Shown: in pieces, positions 1 through 6,389 of the stretch | Layout: every line of letters begins with the position of its first letter | Numbering within the stretch: position 1 is the stretch's first letter | NCBI GenBank assembly: GCA_948844705.1 | Contig: CAQNVT010000103.1 | Coordinates: 1-15,068 of the forward strand | Direction: 5' to 3' | From: an uncultured Dorea sp. | GTDB taxonomy: Bacteria; Bacillota; Clostridia; Lachnospirales; Lachnospiraceae | DNA: 15,068 nt | The notes under the pieces: model-generated | Told to the model about the DNA's origin: nothing | The model's database searches: none | The model's input: only the letters and a program-made list of their open reading frames with translations | Made by a program: the position numbers and the translations under genes

Positions 1-986
1 CCATATCGCCGAAGAGATATATGCATCATTATAATTTCCCGTCTTACTCTGTCGGTGAGACAAGGCCGTCCAGAGGCCCGGGACGCCGCGAGATCGGCCA
101 CGGTGCGCTGGCGGAGCGTGCGCTTGTGCCGGTGCTGCCGAGTGAGGCGGAATTCCCGTATGCGATCCGCACGGTGTCTGAGACCTTTGAGTCGAATGGA
201 TCTACTTCCCAGGCGAGTGTGTGTGCATCCTCTATGTCTCTTATGACGGCAGGGGTTCCGATCAAGTCCGCGGTAGCAGGTATTTCCGCAGGGCTTGTAA
301 CGGGAGATACAGATGATGATTACATCGTGCTTACAGACATTCAGGGTCTTGAGGACTTCTTCGGCGATATGGACTTTAAGGTGGCAGGTACCCATAAGGG
401 TATTACCGCGATCCAGATGGATATTAAGATCCACGGACTTACGAGGCCGATCATTGAGGAAGCGATCGCCGCTACGAAGAAGGCAAGGACATATATTATT
501 GACGAGGTTATGAATAAGGCGATCGCAGAGCCGAGGCCGGAGGTCGGACCATATGCGCCGAAGATCATCCAGATGCAGATCGATCCTCAGAAGATCGGTG
601 ATGTTGTGGGACAGCGCGGAAAGACCATCAATGCGATTATCGAGCAGACAGGTGTCAAGATTGATATCACGGATGACGGGTCGGTATCGATCTGCGGTAC
701 GGAAGCCGCAAGCATGGAAGAGGCTCAGAAGCTTATTTACATCATCGTGACGGAATTTGAGGCCGGACAGGTTCTGGAAGGAAAGGTAATCAGCATTAAG
801 GAGTTCGGCGCGTTTATAGAGTTTGCACCGGGCAAGGAAGGCATGGTGCATATTTCCAAGCTCTCAAAGGAAAGAGTAAACCGCGTGGAGGATGTGCTGA
901 CGCTTGGCGACCGTGTGAAGGTTGTATGTCTTGGAAAGGACAAGATGGGAAGATTTTCATTCAGCATGAAGGATGTTGCGGAGTAG
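1..986 (+). CDS. pnp: Polyribonucleotide nucleotidyltransferase (PNPase), 3' part, cut by the window start
   Basis: PNPase degrades RNA 3' to 5' by phosphorolysis in the cytoplasm and is a trimeric part of RNA turnover. The first full codon is at base 3 and reading is open from the window edge, so the true start lies outside. About 327 residues are visible, roughly the C-terminal half of a protein that is usually about 700 aa. Counting from the Met at base 21, the second RNase PH domain covers residues 1-165, with FNGST-type and GDMDFKVAGT (115-124) signatures including conserved catalytic aspartates. A KH domain follows at about 180-240, with GQRG (197-200) as its GxxG loop. An S1 domain covers about 249-317 (EFGAFIEFAPGKEGMVHIS). 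The stop is a TAG at 984-986, and the next gene begins 3 nt later. Nothing looks broken other than the window truncation. Identification is by family knowledge and is very secure. Confidence 0.97.
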   Translation, partial: ISPKRYMHHYNFPSYSVGETRPSRGPGRREIGHGALAERALVPVLPSEAEFPYAIRTVSETFESNGSTSQASVCASSMSLMTAGVPIKSAVAGISAGLVTGDTDDDYIVLTDIQGLEDFFGDMDFKVAGTHKGITAIQMDIKIHGLTRPIIEEAIAATKKARTYIIDEVMNKAIAEPRPEVGPYAPKIIQMQIDPQKIGDVVGQRGKTINAIIEQTGVKIDITDDGSVSICGTEAASMEEAQKLIYIIVTEFEAGQVLEGKVISIKEFGAFIEFAPGKEGMVHISKLSKERVNRVEDVLTLGDRVKVVCLGKDKMGRFSFSMKDVAE

Positions 987-989
987 AAT

Positions 990-1598
990 ATGGATATAAG
1001 AGAAGTATTGCACAGCGGGGAGCTTTATCTTCCTCATGATGAGGAGATATTAAAGGAGCAGTTCGTCTGCCTGGACAGGCTGTATGATTTTAATATGACA
1101 CGCCCGACAGAGCTGGATAAAAGGGAAAGGCTCTTAAAGGAAATGTTTGCAGAGATTGGGGACGGATGCTATATCGAGCCCCCTCTGCACGCTAATTTCG
1201 GCGGTCATCATGTTCATTTCGGAAAAAATATTTATGCGAATTTTAATCTCACTCTTGTGGATGATACGCATATCTATGTGGGTGATTATACGATGTTCGG
1301 GCCGAATGTGACGATCGCTACGGCAGGGCATCCGATCTGTCCTGAGCTTCGCGATCAGGGGCTCCAGTATAATATGCCGGTGCATATCGGAAGAAACTGT
1401 TGGATCGGGGCAAATGCAGCGATCGTGCCGGGTATCACCATCGGAGATAACGTGGTTATCGGCGCGGGAAGCGTCGTGACGAAGGATATTCCGTCCGGTG
1501 TGGTGGCGGTCGGGAATCCGTGCAGGGTGCTCCGCGAGGTAGGAGAGCATGACAGAGAATATTATTTTAAAGACAGAAAAGTAAAGTGGGATTTGTAA
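990..1598 (+). CDS. Maltose/galactoside-type sugar O-acetyltransferase
   Basis: This is a predicted acetyl-CoA-dependent O-acetyltransferase of the LacA/Maa family, which acetylates a hydroxyl of a sugar; the real substrate cannot be read from the sequence. It is 202 aa, a normal length. Residues 5-55 form the Mac N-terminal helical domain (SGELY motif). Residues 70-175 form the left-handed parallel beta helix with hexapeptide repeats (VHIGRNCWIGANAAIVPGIT and following). TAGHP at 111-115 holds His114, the expected catalytic base. A GNPCRV turn follows the helix. The ATG lies 3 nt after the pnp stop, and a GGAG at 980-983 inside the end of pnp serves as ribosome binding site, so the two genes are probably co-transcribed and coupled. 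A terminator-like hairpin follows. The family call is secure; maltose versus galactoside versus another sugar is not resolved, so I give no symbol. Confidence 0.93.
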   Translation: MDIREVLHSGELYLPHDEEILKEQFVCLDRLYDFNMTRPTELDKRERLLKEMFAEIGDGCYIEPPLHANFGGHHVHFGKNIYANFNLTLVDDTHIYVGDYTMFGPNVTIATAGHPICPELRDQGLQYNMPVHIGRNCWIGANAAIVPGITIGDNVVIGAGSVVTKDIPSGVVAVGNPCRVLREVGEHDREYYFKDRKVKWDL

Positions 1599-1601
1599 GC
1601 T

Positions 1602-1632
1602 TAAGGGCGGGCATGAAAATGTTCCGCCTTTA
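1602..1632 (+). terminator. Probable intrinsic terminator after the pnp-acetyltransferase transcript
   Basis: A nine-pair stem joins 1602-1610 with 1624-1632 (one G-T pair). Above an asymmetric internal loop sits a short CAT/ATG helix closed by a GAAA tetraloop. The descending arm merges with a short T-rich stretch (CCTTTATT). The place, 4 nt after the acetyltransferase stop, fits a terminator. The U-tract is short, so efficiency is uncertain. Confidence 0.5.
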
Positions 1633-1674
1633 TTCCCATGGAGGTTTTGGCTAAAAAATGAAAGGAGGAAGGTT

Positions 1675-3168
1675 ATGTCTGACAGAAGATGCGGCGTATT
1701 GCTGCCGGTAAGCAGTCTGCCGGGGAAATATGGAATCGGAGGATTCGGGAAGGATGCTTATGAGTTTGTAGACAGCCTTGTAAAAGCGGGGCAGAGCGCC
1801 TGGCAGATCCTGCCTCTGGGACCTACAAGCTACGGGGATTCTCCGTACCAGTCCTTTTCCACATTTGCAGGGAATCCATATTTCATAAGCCTTGAAACCC
1901 TGATTGAGGAGGGTGTCCTTACAGAGTCGGAATGTGAGGAGGCGGATTTTGGAAGCGACGAGACGAGAGTGGATTATGAGAGGCTGTATCTTGAGAGGTT
2001 TCAGCTTTTGAGGAAGGCTTATGAAAGAAGCAGTATCGCAGAGAACCCGAAGTTTCTTGCATTTGCAAAGGAGCAGGATTACTGGCTTTCGGACTATGCT
2101 CTTTTTATGGCAGTAAAGGGGCGGTTTGAGGGTAAGCCCTGGAGCGAGTGGGCGGAGGATATCCGCTTCCGGTGGCAGAATGCGCTCGATTATTACCGGG
2201 AGGAATTATATTTTGACATCGAATTCCAGAAGTATATGCAGTTTAAGTTCTATGAGCAGTGGGAGCGTCTTAAGGAATATGCAAATAAAAAGGGAATTGA
2301 AATCATCGGGGATATTCCCATCTATGTGGCGATGGACAGTGCGGATACGTGGGCAAGCCCATGGCTTTTTAAGCTTGACAGGAATAACCGGCCGGTGCAG
2401 GTTGCGGGATGTCCGCCGGATGCATTTTCTGAGACGGGGCAGCTGTGGGGGAATCCTCTTTACAATTGGGAGGTGCATAAGAACTCCGGTTTTGAATGGT
2501 GGGTGAGGAGGATATCTCACTGCTTTACCATGTATGATGTGTTAAGAATCGACCATTTCCGCGGTTTTGATGAATATTATGCGATCCCCTGCGGAGATAA
2601 GACGGCGGCGAACGGCTGGTGGGAGAAAGGACCGGGGATGGATCTGTTCCGGGCCGTTTCCTATCATCTGGGTGAGAGAAAGATCATCGCAGAGGATCTG
2701 GGCTATATGACCGAATCGGTAAAGCAGCTTGTACGTGACAGCGGATATCCCAATATGCGCGTGCTGGAGTTTGCCTTTGACGAGCGGGATACCGGAAATG
2801 CCAGCGATTACCTTCCGCATAATTATCCCCGCAACTGCGTGGTGTATACGGGAACCCATGACAATGAGACTCTGGTATCCTGGTTCAGGAACATTACGCC
2901 GAAGGAGCGGCGCATGGTGCGGGAGTATCTGCAGGATTTCCGCTCGGATGAAAAGGAGATTCCGAAGCGTTTGATTCGGCTGGCCCTCGGGAGTGTGGCT
3001 GACCTGTGTATTATTCCTCTGCAGGACTACTTAGGGCTCGATGACAGGGCGAGGACCAACAAGCCTTCCACACTCGGGATAAACTGGATGTGGAGGCTTA
3101 AAGAGGGGCAGTTTGGAAAAGAGCTTCAGGAGGAAATGAAGAGGCTTGCCGTGATATATGGACGGTGA
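1675..3168 (+). CDS. malQ: 4-alpha-glucanotransferase (amylomaltase)
   Basis: MalQ transfers alpha-1,4-glucan segments between maltooligosaccharides or to glucose in the cytoplasm, in maltodextrin and glycogen metabolism. The 497 aa product is full length for a GH77 enzyme of the short (Thermus-like) type. Signatures run from LLPVSSLPGKYGIGGFG (9-25) and LPLGPTSYGDSPYQS (46-60) through DAFSETGQLWGNPLY (249-263). Asp293 in RIDHFRG is the nucleophile, Glu340 in IIAEDLG the acid/base, and Asp396 in GTHDN the transition-state stabiliser. The C-terminus has the expected TNKPSTLGINWMWRL. The start is supported by AAAGGAGG at 1661-1668, 6 nt before the ATG. It is flanked by hairpins and appears to be its own transcription unit; no convincing promoter is visible in the 76-nt gap before it. 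No maltose transporter or phosphorylase is beside it. Identification is secure. Confidence 0.98.
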   Translation: MSDRRCGVLLPVSSLPGKYGIGGFGKDAYEFVDSLVKAGQSAWQILPLGPTSYGDSPYQSFSTFAGNPYFISLETLIEEGVLTESECEEADFGSDETRVDYERLYLERFQLLRKAYERSSIAENPKFLAFAKEQDYWLSDYALFMAVKGRFEGKPWSEWAEDIRFRWQNALDYYREELYFDIEFQKYMQFKFYEQWERLKEYANKKGIEIIGDIPIYVAMDSADTWASPWLFKLDRNNRPVQVAGCPPDAFSETGQLWGNPLYNWEVHKNSGFEWWVRRISHCFTMYDVLRIDHFRGFDEYYAIPCGDKTAANGWWEKGPGMDLFRAVSYHLGERKIIAEDLGYMTESVKQLVRDSGYPNMRVLEFAFDERDTGNASDYLPHNYPRNCVVYTGTHDNETLVSWFRNITPKERRMVREYLQDFRSDEKEIPKRLIRLALGSVADLCIIPLQDYLGLDDRARTNKPSTLGINWMWRLKEGQFGKELQEEMKRLAVIYGR

Positions 3169-3181
3169 TATGTAAGAGGAT

Positions 3182-3225
3182 TTTCAGGCGGCGGCCGCTG
3201 TATGTACAGTGACCGCCGCCTGAAA
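3182..3225. other. GC-rich hairpin downstream of malQ, no U-tract
   Basis: Arms 3182-3202 and 3205-3225 pair over 21 positions with one C-A mismatch and one G-T pair; the outer part is TTTCAGGCGGCGG against its complement. It begins 13 nt after the malQ stop. The base is followed by GTGCCTTATT rather than a T-run, so it is not a textbook terminator. It could be an RNA-stabilising 3' stem, a weak terminator, or a short palindromic repeat. Confidence 0.55.
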
Positions 3226-3475
3226 GTGCCTTATTGCAAAATGGAATAAGAGCATATTAAGGAAAAGTTAAGTTGTTCCATCAAAAAGCATATGTTATTA
3301 TCATAATGTAAATGTCGTATGAATAAAGCATTCTGCTTTATCAAGTGTCTAATTCACAGAGCGGTATATTTTCAAAAATTTTGAATCGAAAGCATATCCC
3401 AATTAGCAAATTTTGATCAGTTGTCTTGACAATACGCATAATGCGCATTAGAATTAGGGGAGGAGTAAGTATCGA
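3226..3475. other. AT-rich intergenic stretch upstream of hicA
   Basis: The malQ-hicA gap is 307 nt and clearly richer in A and T than the flanking genes. Besides the hicAB promoter it holds an 8-bp hairpin with a 3-nt loop (ATAAAGCA 3323-3330 against 3334-3341) and a 15-nt near-palindrome TTCAAAAATTTTGAA (3371-3385). It also holds a weak possible promoter, TTGTTC (3273-3278) and TATTAT (3296-3301) with 17 nt between. I see no coding region on either strand and no recognisable RNA gene. The composition fits acquired DNA carrying the toxin-antitoxin pair. Confidence 0.5.
3426..3454 (+). promoter_or_regulatory. hicAB promoter with embedded 12-bp palindrome (candidate HicB operator)
   Basis: TTGACA at 3426-3431 (perfect -35) and TAGAAT at 3449-3454 (-10, 5 of 6) are 17 nt apart. 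An alternative pair is TTGATC (3413-3418) with CATAAT (3437-3442), 18 nt apart, which would give a longer leader. The perfect palindrome TAATGCGCATTA covers 3439-3450, inside the spacer and touching the -10. A dimeric ribbon-helix-helix protein binding there would block RNA polymerase. HicB antitoxins with such C-terminal domains commonly autoregulate. The promoter is seen directly; its use as operator is inferred. Confidence 0.65.
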
Positions 3476-3670
3476 ATGAAATTTCGAGAGGTTGAAAAAA
3501 TACTTATAAAGGATGGATGGTATCAGGTAAAACAAAAAGGCTCCCATCATCAATACCGGCACCCTGTTAAAGCCGGCAAGGTCACAGTGCCGGAGCATGG
3601 AAAAGATTTACACATAGATACTGTCAAATCTATTTTGAAGCAGGCAGGGATAAGTAAGGCTTGTGTTTAG
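3476..3670 (+). CDS. hicA: HicA-type mRNA interferase toxin
   Basis: HicA toxins are small ribosome-independent RNases with a double-stranded-RNA-binding-like fold that cut mRNA and stop growth unless held by HicB. The 64 aa product has typical length and order: an N-terminal helix and KDGWYQVKQKGSHHQYRHP, with His24 in GSHHQY (22-27) as the expected catalytic histidine, then VTVPEHGKDLHIDTVKSILK, the helix that packs against HicB. The ATG is preceded by AGGAG at 3461-3465. If the TTGACA/TAGAAT promoter is used, the leader is only about 15 nt. The stop is 17 nt before hicB, and the two form an operon. The first 60 coding bases are about one third G+C, well below the neighbours, which suggests horizontal acquisition. 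All key residues are present, so the toxin looks active. Confidence 0.93.
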   Translation: MKFREVEKILIKDGWYQVKQKGSHHQYRHPVKAGKVTVPEHGKDLHIDTVKSILKQAGISKACV

Positions 3671-3687
3671 AAGGAGGCATAGAAAAT

Positions 3688-4092
3688 ATGAAATTAATAT
3701 ATCCGGCTGTTTTTTATCCGTTTTCAGATGGAAGCGGAGGGTATGTCGTTGAATTTCCGGATCTTCCCGGATGTGTAACAGAAGGTAAGGATCTTGAAGA
3801 GGCATTTGAGATGGCCGAGGAGGCGGCGGGCGGATGGGTGCTTGATGAACTGGAAAGAGATGCCTCCATTCCGAAAGCGTCAGAATATAAAGATATACTT
3901 CCGGGGGAAAACGGAGAGATTAATATGGTGTTATTAGATATGGCAGTTATTACTGAAAAATACGGTGAAAAAGCAGTCAGGAAAAATGTAACGATTCCGG
4001 CATGGTTAAATACATTTGCAGAAAGGAAGAATATTAATTTTTCACAGGTTCTTCAGGAGGCTTTGTTAACCAGAGCCTACAGAAAGAAATAG
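3688..4092 (+). CDS. hicB: HicB-type antitoxin with C-terminal ribbon-helix-helix domain
   Basis: HicB binds and neutralises HicA and usually represses its own operon. The 134 aa product has an N-terminal partial RNase-H-like domain (YPAVFYPFSDGSGGYVVEFP and DLPGCVTEGKDLEEAFEMA, about 1-60). The C-terminal segment VRKNVTIPAWLNTFAERKN (about 97-115) with NFSQVLQEALL (117-127) reads as a ribbon-helix-helix DNA-binding domain. The start is set at the ATG at 3688, because AAGGAGG lies at 3671-3677, ten nt upstream. The same frame is open to a TTG at 3661 that overlaps hicA, but that start would place this ribosome binding site inside the coding region. The gene is followed by a strong terminator, so the pair is a self-contained unit. 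The likely operator is the palindrome at 3439-3450. Confidence 0.92.
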   Translation: MKLIYPAVFYPFSDGSGGYVVEFPDLPGCVTEGKDLEEAFEMAEEAAGGWVLDELERDASIPKASEYKDILPGENGEINMVLLDMAVITEKYGEKAVRKNVTIPAWLNTFAERKNINFSQVLQEALLTRAYRKK

Positions 4093-4123
4093 TAAATGTT
4101 TTTGCATAAGTACATTTATGAAC

Positions 4124-4180
4124 AGCGCCAGGTTTTTCTATCATTAAAGGTGATAGAAAAACCTGGCGCTTTATTTTTGT
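4124..4180 (+). terminator. Strong intrinsic terminator closing hicAB
   Basis: Arms 4124-4143 and 4151-4170 are perfectly complementary over 20 bp (AGCGCCAGG...), with a 7-nt loop TTAAAGG. TTATTTTTGT follows directly at 4171-4180. This is the clearest terminator in the window and isolates the toxin-antitoxin transcript from the spoIIIA operon. Confidence 0.9.
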
Positions 4181-4208
4181 GCCGGTGAAGAAAAAATAAA
4201 AAGCAGGT

Positions 4209-4237
4209 GGAATAAATTGAGGGCATGGACATATATT
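4209..4237 (+). promoter_or_regulatory. Possible sigma-E-like promoter for spoIIIA
   Basis: In Bacillus subtilis spoIIIA is transcribed by mother-cell sigma-E, with consensus close to KMATATT, 13-15 nt, CATACAMT. Here GAATAAA around 4210-4216 and CATATATT at 4230-4237 are about 14 nt apart, with partial matches to both boxes. Transcription would start near 4244, almost on top of the ribosome binding site for the ATG at 4258. That very short leader makes this call weak. Confidence 0.3.
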
Positions 4238-4257
4238 TACGTAAAGAGGTGATGACC

Positions 4258-5211
4258 ATGCAGGGAGACAGAATCCTGAATATACTTCCGCGGGGCGTCC
4301 GCCTGCTTCTGAAAAAGAGGATAACAGATTTTGAATATCTTCAGGAGATCAGGCTTCGGACGCAGAGACCTCTGCTCCTCATATATGACGGAGAGGAGAT
4401 TTTTGCAGAGCGTGCGCGCGGAGAGCCGTATATCGTGACAAAGGAGGACTTAAGGGAGATGGTTGACTATGTGAGCAGCTATTCTCTGTATGCTTATGAA
4501 CAGGAGATGAAGCAGGGATTTATTACAATAGAGGGAGGACACAGGATCGGCGTGGCAGGACAGGTCATTATTGAAGCGGGAAAAGTGAAAAATATAAAGC
4601 ATATTTCCTCTGTCAATGTGAGGATGTCCCACGAGGTGATCGGGTGTGCGGACAAGGTGTTTCCTTATATTACAAGGCAGAGAGAGCTTTATCATACTTT
4701 GATCATATCACCGCCGCGGTGCGGGAAAACAACTCTTCTCAGAGATATGATCCGCCAGATCTCAGACGGGAACTCGTATCTTAAAGGAAAATCCGTGGGA
4801 GTAGTGGACGAGCGCTCGGAAATCGGCGGCTGCTACATGGGAGTGGCACAGAATCAGCTTGGCATACGGACCGATATTCTGGACGGATGCCCGAAGGCCG
4901 AGGGAATGATCATGCTGATCCGTTCCATGGGTCCGGAGGTCATAGCGGTGGATGAGATCGGTGCCGAGGAGGATGTACATGCCATCGAGTATGCCATGCA
5001 CTGCGGATGCAGGCTGATTGCCACGGTCCATGGACAATCTGTGGAGGAGCTTAAGAAGAAACCGGTGCTTGACCGCCTGATCCGGGAAAAGAGATTTGAG
5101 AGATATATTCTGCTCGGAAACCAGACAAGAGTAGGAGAGATATTCGGAATCTATGATGACAGAACGGATTGTCTGTTCAGAGAAAGACTTCCGGAGAAGA
5201 GGATATGCTGA
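4258..5211 (+). CDS. spoIIIAA: Stage III sporulation protein AA, AAA+-type ATPase
   Basis: SpoIIIAA is the cytoplasmic mother-cell ATPase thought to energise the SpoIIIA-SpoIIQ channel during engulfment; it is related to secretion ATPases. From the chosen start the protein is 317 aa, close to the usual length of about 307. Walker A is PPRCGKTT (152-159) and Walker B is EVIAVDEIG (227-235). VVDERSEIGG (182-191) and ATVHG (255-259) are also family-typical. The start at 4258 is preferred because AGAGGTGA (4245-4252) lies 5 nt before it. An in-frame ATG at 4252 is too close to that site, and the one at 4225 has no good site. The gene heads an eight-gene operon and overlaps spoIIIAB by 7 nt. Identification is secure and the exact start moderately so. 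Confidence 0.96.
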   Translation: MQGDRILNILPRGVRLLLKKRITDFEYLQEIRLRTQRPLLLIYDGEEIFAERARGEPYIVTKEDLREMVDYVSSYSLYAYEQEMKQGFITIEGGHRIGVAGQVIIEAGKVKNIKHISSVNVRMSHEVIGCADKVFPYITRQRELYHTLIISPPRCGKTTLLRDMIRQISDGNSYLKGKSVGVVDERSEIGGCYMGVAQNQLGIRTDILDGCPKAEGMIMLIRSMGPEVIAVDEIGAEEDVHAIEYAMHCGCRLIATVHGQSVEELKKKPVLDRLIREKRFERYILLGNQTRVGEIFGIYDDRTDCLFRERLPEKRIC

Positions 5212-5723
5212 AAATCACGGGGTGCATTCTGGTCATCTGTGCTGCTTCATTGCTTGGCATGGAAAGGGCGGAAAGGCTGAGGGAGCAGTATAGGCAGACG
5301 GAATATTTAAGACAGCTTTTTTTACAGATTCAAAGTGAGATCCGTTATGCCAGGAGCCCTCTGGGAGAAATATTTTCCTATATCGGAAAAAACGCCGGAA
5401 TGCCCTATGGAGCATGGCTTCTGGAGCTGGGTGAGAGGCTTAAGAAACGGGACGGGGGAAGCTTTGTATGCATTTGGAAGACAAGCATAGGAGAATGTCT
5501 GAAAGCCTCCGCACTTACACAGACGGAGCTTCTGCGTCTTCTGGAGCTGGGTGAGAGGCTGGGGACGGCAGATGTCCAGTTCCAGGTGAACGCGGTAGAG
5601 CTCTATCTTACACAGCTTGCCGGCTCCATAGATGAGATGCGGAGGGAAATGAAAACAAAGGTAAGATTATACCACTGCCTGGGTGTTATGAGCGGAATGC
5701 TTATCGTCACCCTGCTGTTTTAG
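5205..5723 (+). CDS. spoIIIAB: Stage III sporulation protein AB
   Basis: SpoIIIAB is a mother-cell membrane protein of the spoIIIA channel. Its soluble part resembles the GspF/PilC platform proteins of type II secretion and type IV pili. The product is 172 aa, matching the family length. A hydrophobic N-terminal segment covers residues 3-18 (ITGCILVICAASLLGM), then a helical soluble region, then a C-terminal hydrophobic segment (about 157-172). LGERLGTADVQFQ (115-127) is the family-typical motif. The start at 5205 overlaps the spoIIIAA stop (ATGCTGA) and has GAGAAGAGG just upstream, indicating translational coupling. A longer in-frame start at 5169 would lie well inside spoIIIAA and is not needed. 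A 23-nt exact repeat lies inside the gene (see separate entry). Confidence 0.95.
   Translation: MLKITGCILVICAASLLGMERAERLREQYRQTEYLRQLFLQIQSEIRYARSPLGEIFSYIGKNAGMPYGAWLLELGERLKKRDGGSFVCIWKTSIGECLKASALTQTELLRLLELGERLGTADVQFQVNAVELYLTQLAGSIDEMRREMKTKVRLYHCLGVMSGMLIVTLLF
5418..5560 (+). repeat. In-frame 23-nt direct repeat within spoIIIAB
   Basis: Bases 5418-5440 and 5538-5560 are identical over 23 nt (core CTGGAGCTGGGTGAGAGGCT) and are spaced exactly 120 nt apart, so in the same frame. Both encode LLELGERL, at residues 72-79 and 112-119. The sequence between and around them shows no further similarity, so this is not a duplicated 120-nt block. Confidence 0.9.
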
Positions 5724-5735
5724 AGGGAGGAGTAC

Positions 5736-5930
5736 ATGAGCGTAAATGTAATATTTAAGATTGCTGCGGTAGGGATTCTTGTCTCGGTATTAAGCCAGGT
5801 TCTCAAGCACAGCGGGAGAGAGGAGCAGGCATTTCTGACGAGCCTTGCAGGACTGATCCTCGTATTGCTCTGGATCGTGCCGTATATTTATGATCTGTTC
5901 GAATCCATACAGCGTCTGTTCACATTGTAG
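5736..5930 (+). CDS. spoIIIAC: Stage III sporulation protein AC
   Basis: This is a 64 aa membrane protein of the spoIIIA operon. It has two predicted transmembrane helices, about 5-24 (IFKIAAVGILVSVLSQVL) and 33-52 (FLTSLAGLILVLLWIVPYI), joined by a short polar loop with KHSGREEQA. Length and pattern match SpoIIIAC (about 68 aa in Bacillus), which works with SpoIIIAD in the mother-cell membrane at the base of the channel. A strong site, GAGGGAGGAG, precedes the ATG, and the gap from spoIIIAB is 12 nt. The call is secure because of both sequence and position. Confidence 0.95.
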   Translation: MSVNVIFKIAAVGILVSVLSQVLKHSGREEQAFLTSLAGLILVLLWIVPYIYDLFESIQRLFTL

Positions 5931-5945
5931 AGGGAGGACCTGGCT

Positions 5946-6332
5946 ATGGACATGATACGGATCGGCATTATCGGAACTACAGGAGTGCTCCTTGCGGTGC
6001 AGTTTAAAAGGGGAAAGGAAGAGTATGGCGTCTACATCAGTCTTGCCGTCAGCCTGATTATATTTTCCTATGTGCTCGGGCATATGGGGGCGGTTGTGGC
6101 GGCCGTAAAGATGATCGGAGACTATATACATATGGATACGGCATATATCGGGACGCTGATCAAGATGCTTGGAATTACCTATATTGCAGAATTCTCATCA
6201 GGTATCTGTAAGGATGCGGGATATCAGGCGGTTGCCGTGCAGATAGAGATCTTCGGAAAGCTTGCCGTGCTGGTCTTAAGCATGCCGGTGCTGATGGCGC
6301 TTCTTGGTGCGATCCGGGATTTCCTGTCATAA
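5946..6332 (+). CDS. spoIIIAD: Stage III sporulation protein AD
   Basis: This is a 128 aa integral membrane protein with about four hydrophobic segments (near residues 3-18, 28-42, 46-60 and 100-125). The central stretch includes DTAYIGTLIKMLGITYIAEF (63-82) and CKDAGYQAVA, which are family-typical. Length fits SpoIIIAD (about 133 aa). It begins 15 nt after spoIIIAC with GAGGGAGGA as ribosome binding site. It probably forms a membrane subcomplex with SpoIIIAC and SpoIIIAE. The 57 nt that follow before spoIIIAE are the longest gap inside this operon and contain no supported gene. Confidence 0.95.
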   Translation: MDMIRIGIIGTTGVLLAVQFKRGKEEYGVYISLAVSLIIFSYVLGHMGAVVAAVKMIGDYIHMDTAYIGTLIKMLGITYIAEFSSGICKDAGYQAVAVQIEIFGKLAVLVLSMPVLMALLGAIRDFLS

Positions 6333-6389
6333 GGTATGAAAAGGCTGCCGGTCAGGAGCGGACTGTAATTAAGAAAGGGGAGGCGGGAG

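Noticed and set aside
1599..1674. Possible riboswitch or catabolite operator before malQ
   Set aside because: Apart from one terminator-like hairpin the 76-nt gap is too short for a known riboswitch, and I could not find a convincing cre-type palindrome.
3476..4092. hicAB as part of a larger phage-defence island
   Set aside because: No restriction, abortive-infection, CBASS or phage genes lie beside it; malQ and spoIIIA are core genes, so only the toxin-antitoxin pair is supported.
6336..6368. Ten-codon ORF (MKRLPVRSGL) in the spoIIIAD-spoIIIAE gap
   Set aside because: It lacks a clear ribosome binding site and any leader-peptide signature, such as repeated codons or alternative hairpins. 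A frame this short is expected by chance.
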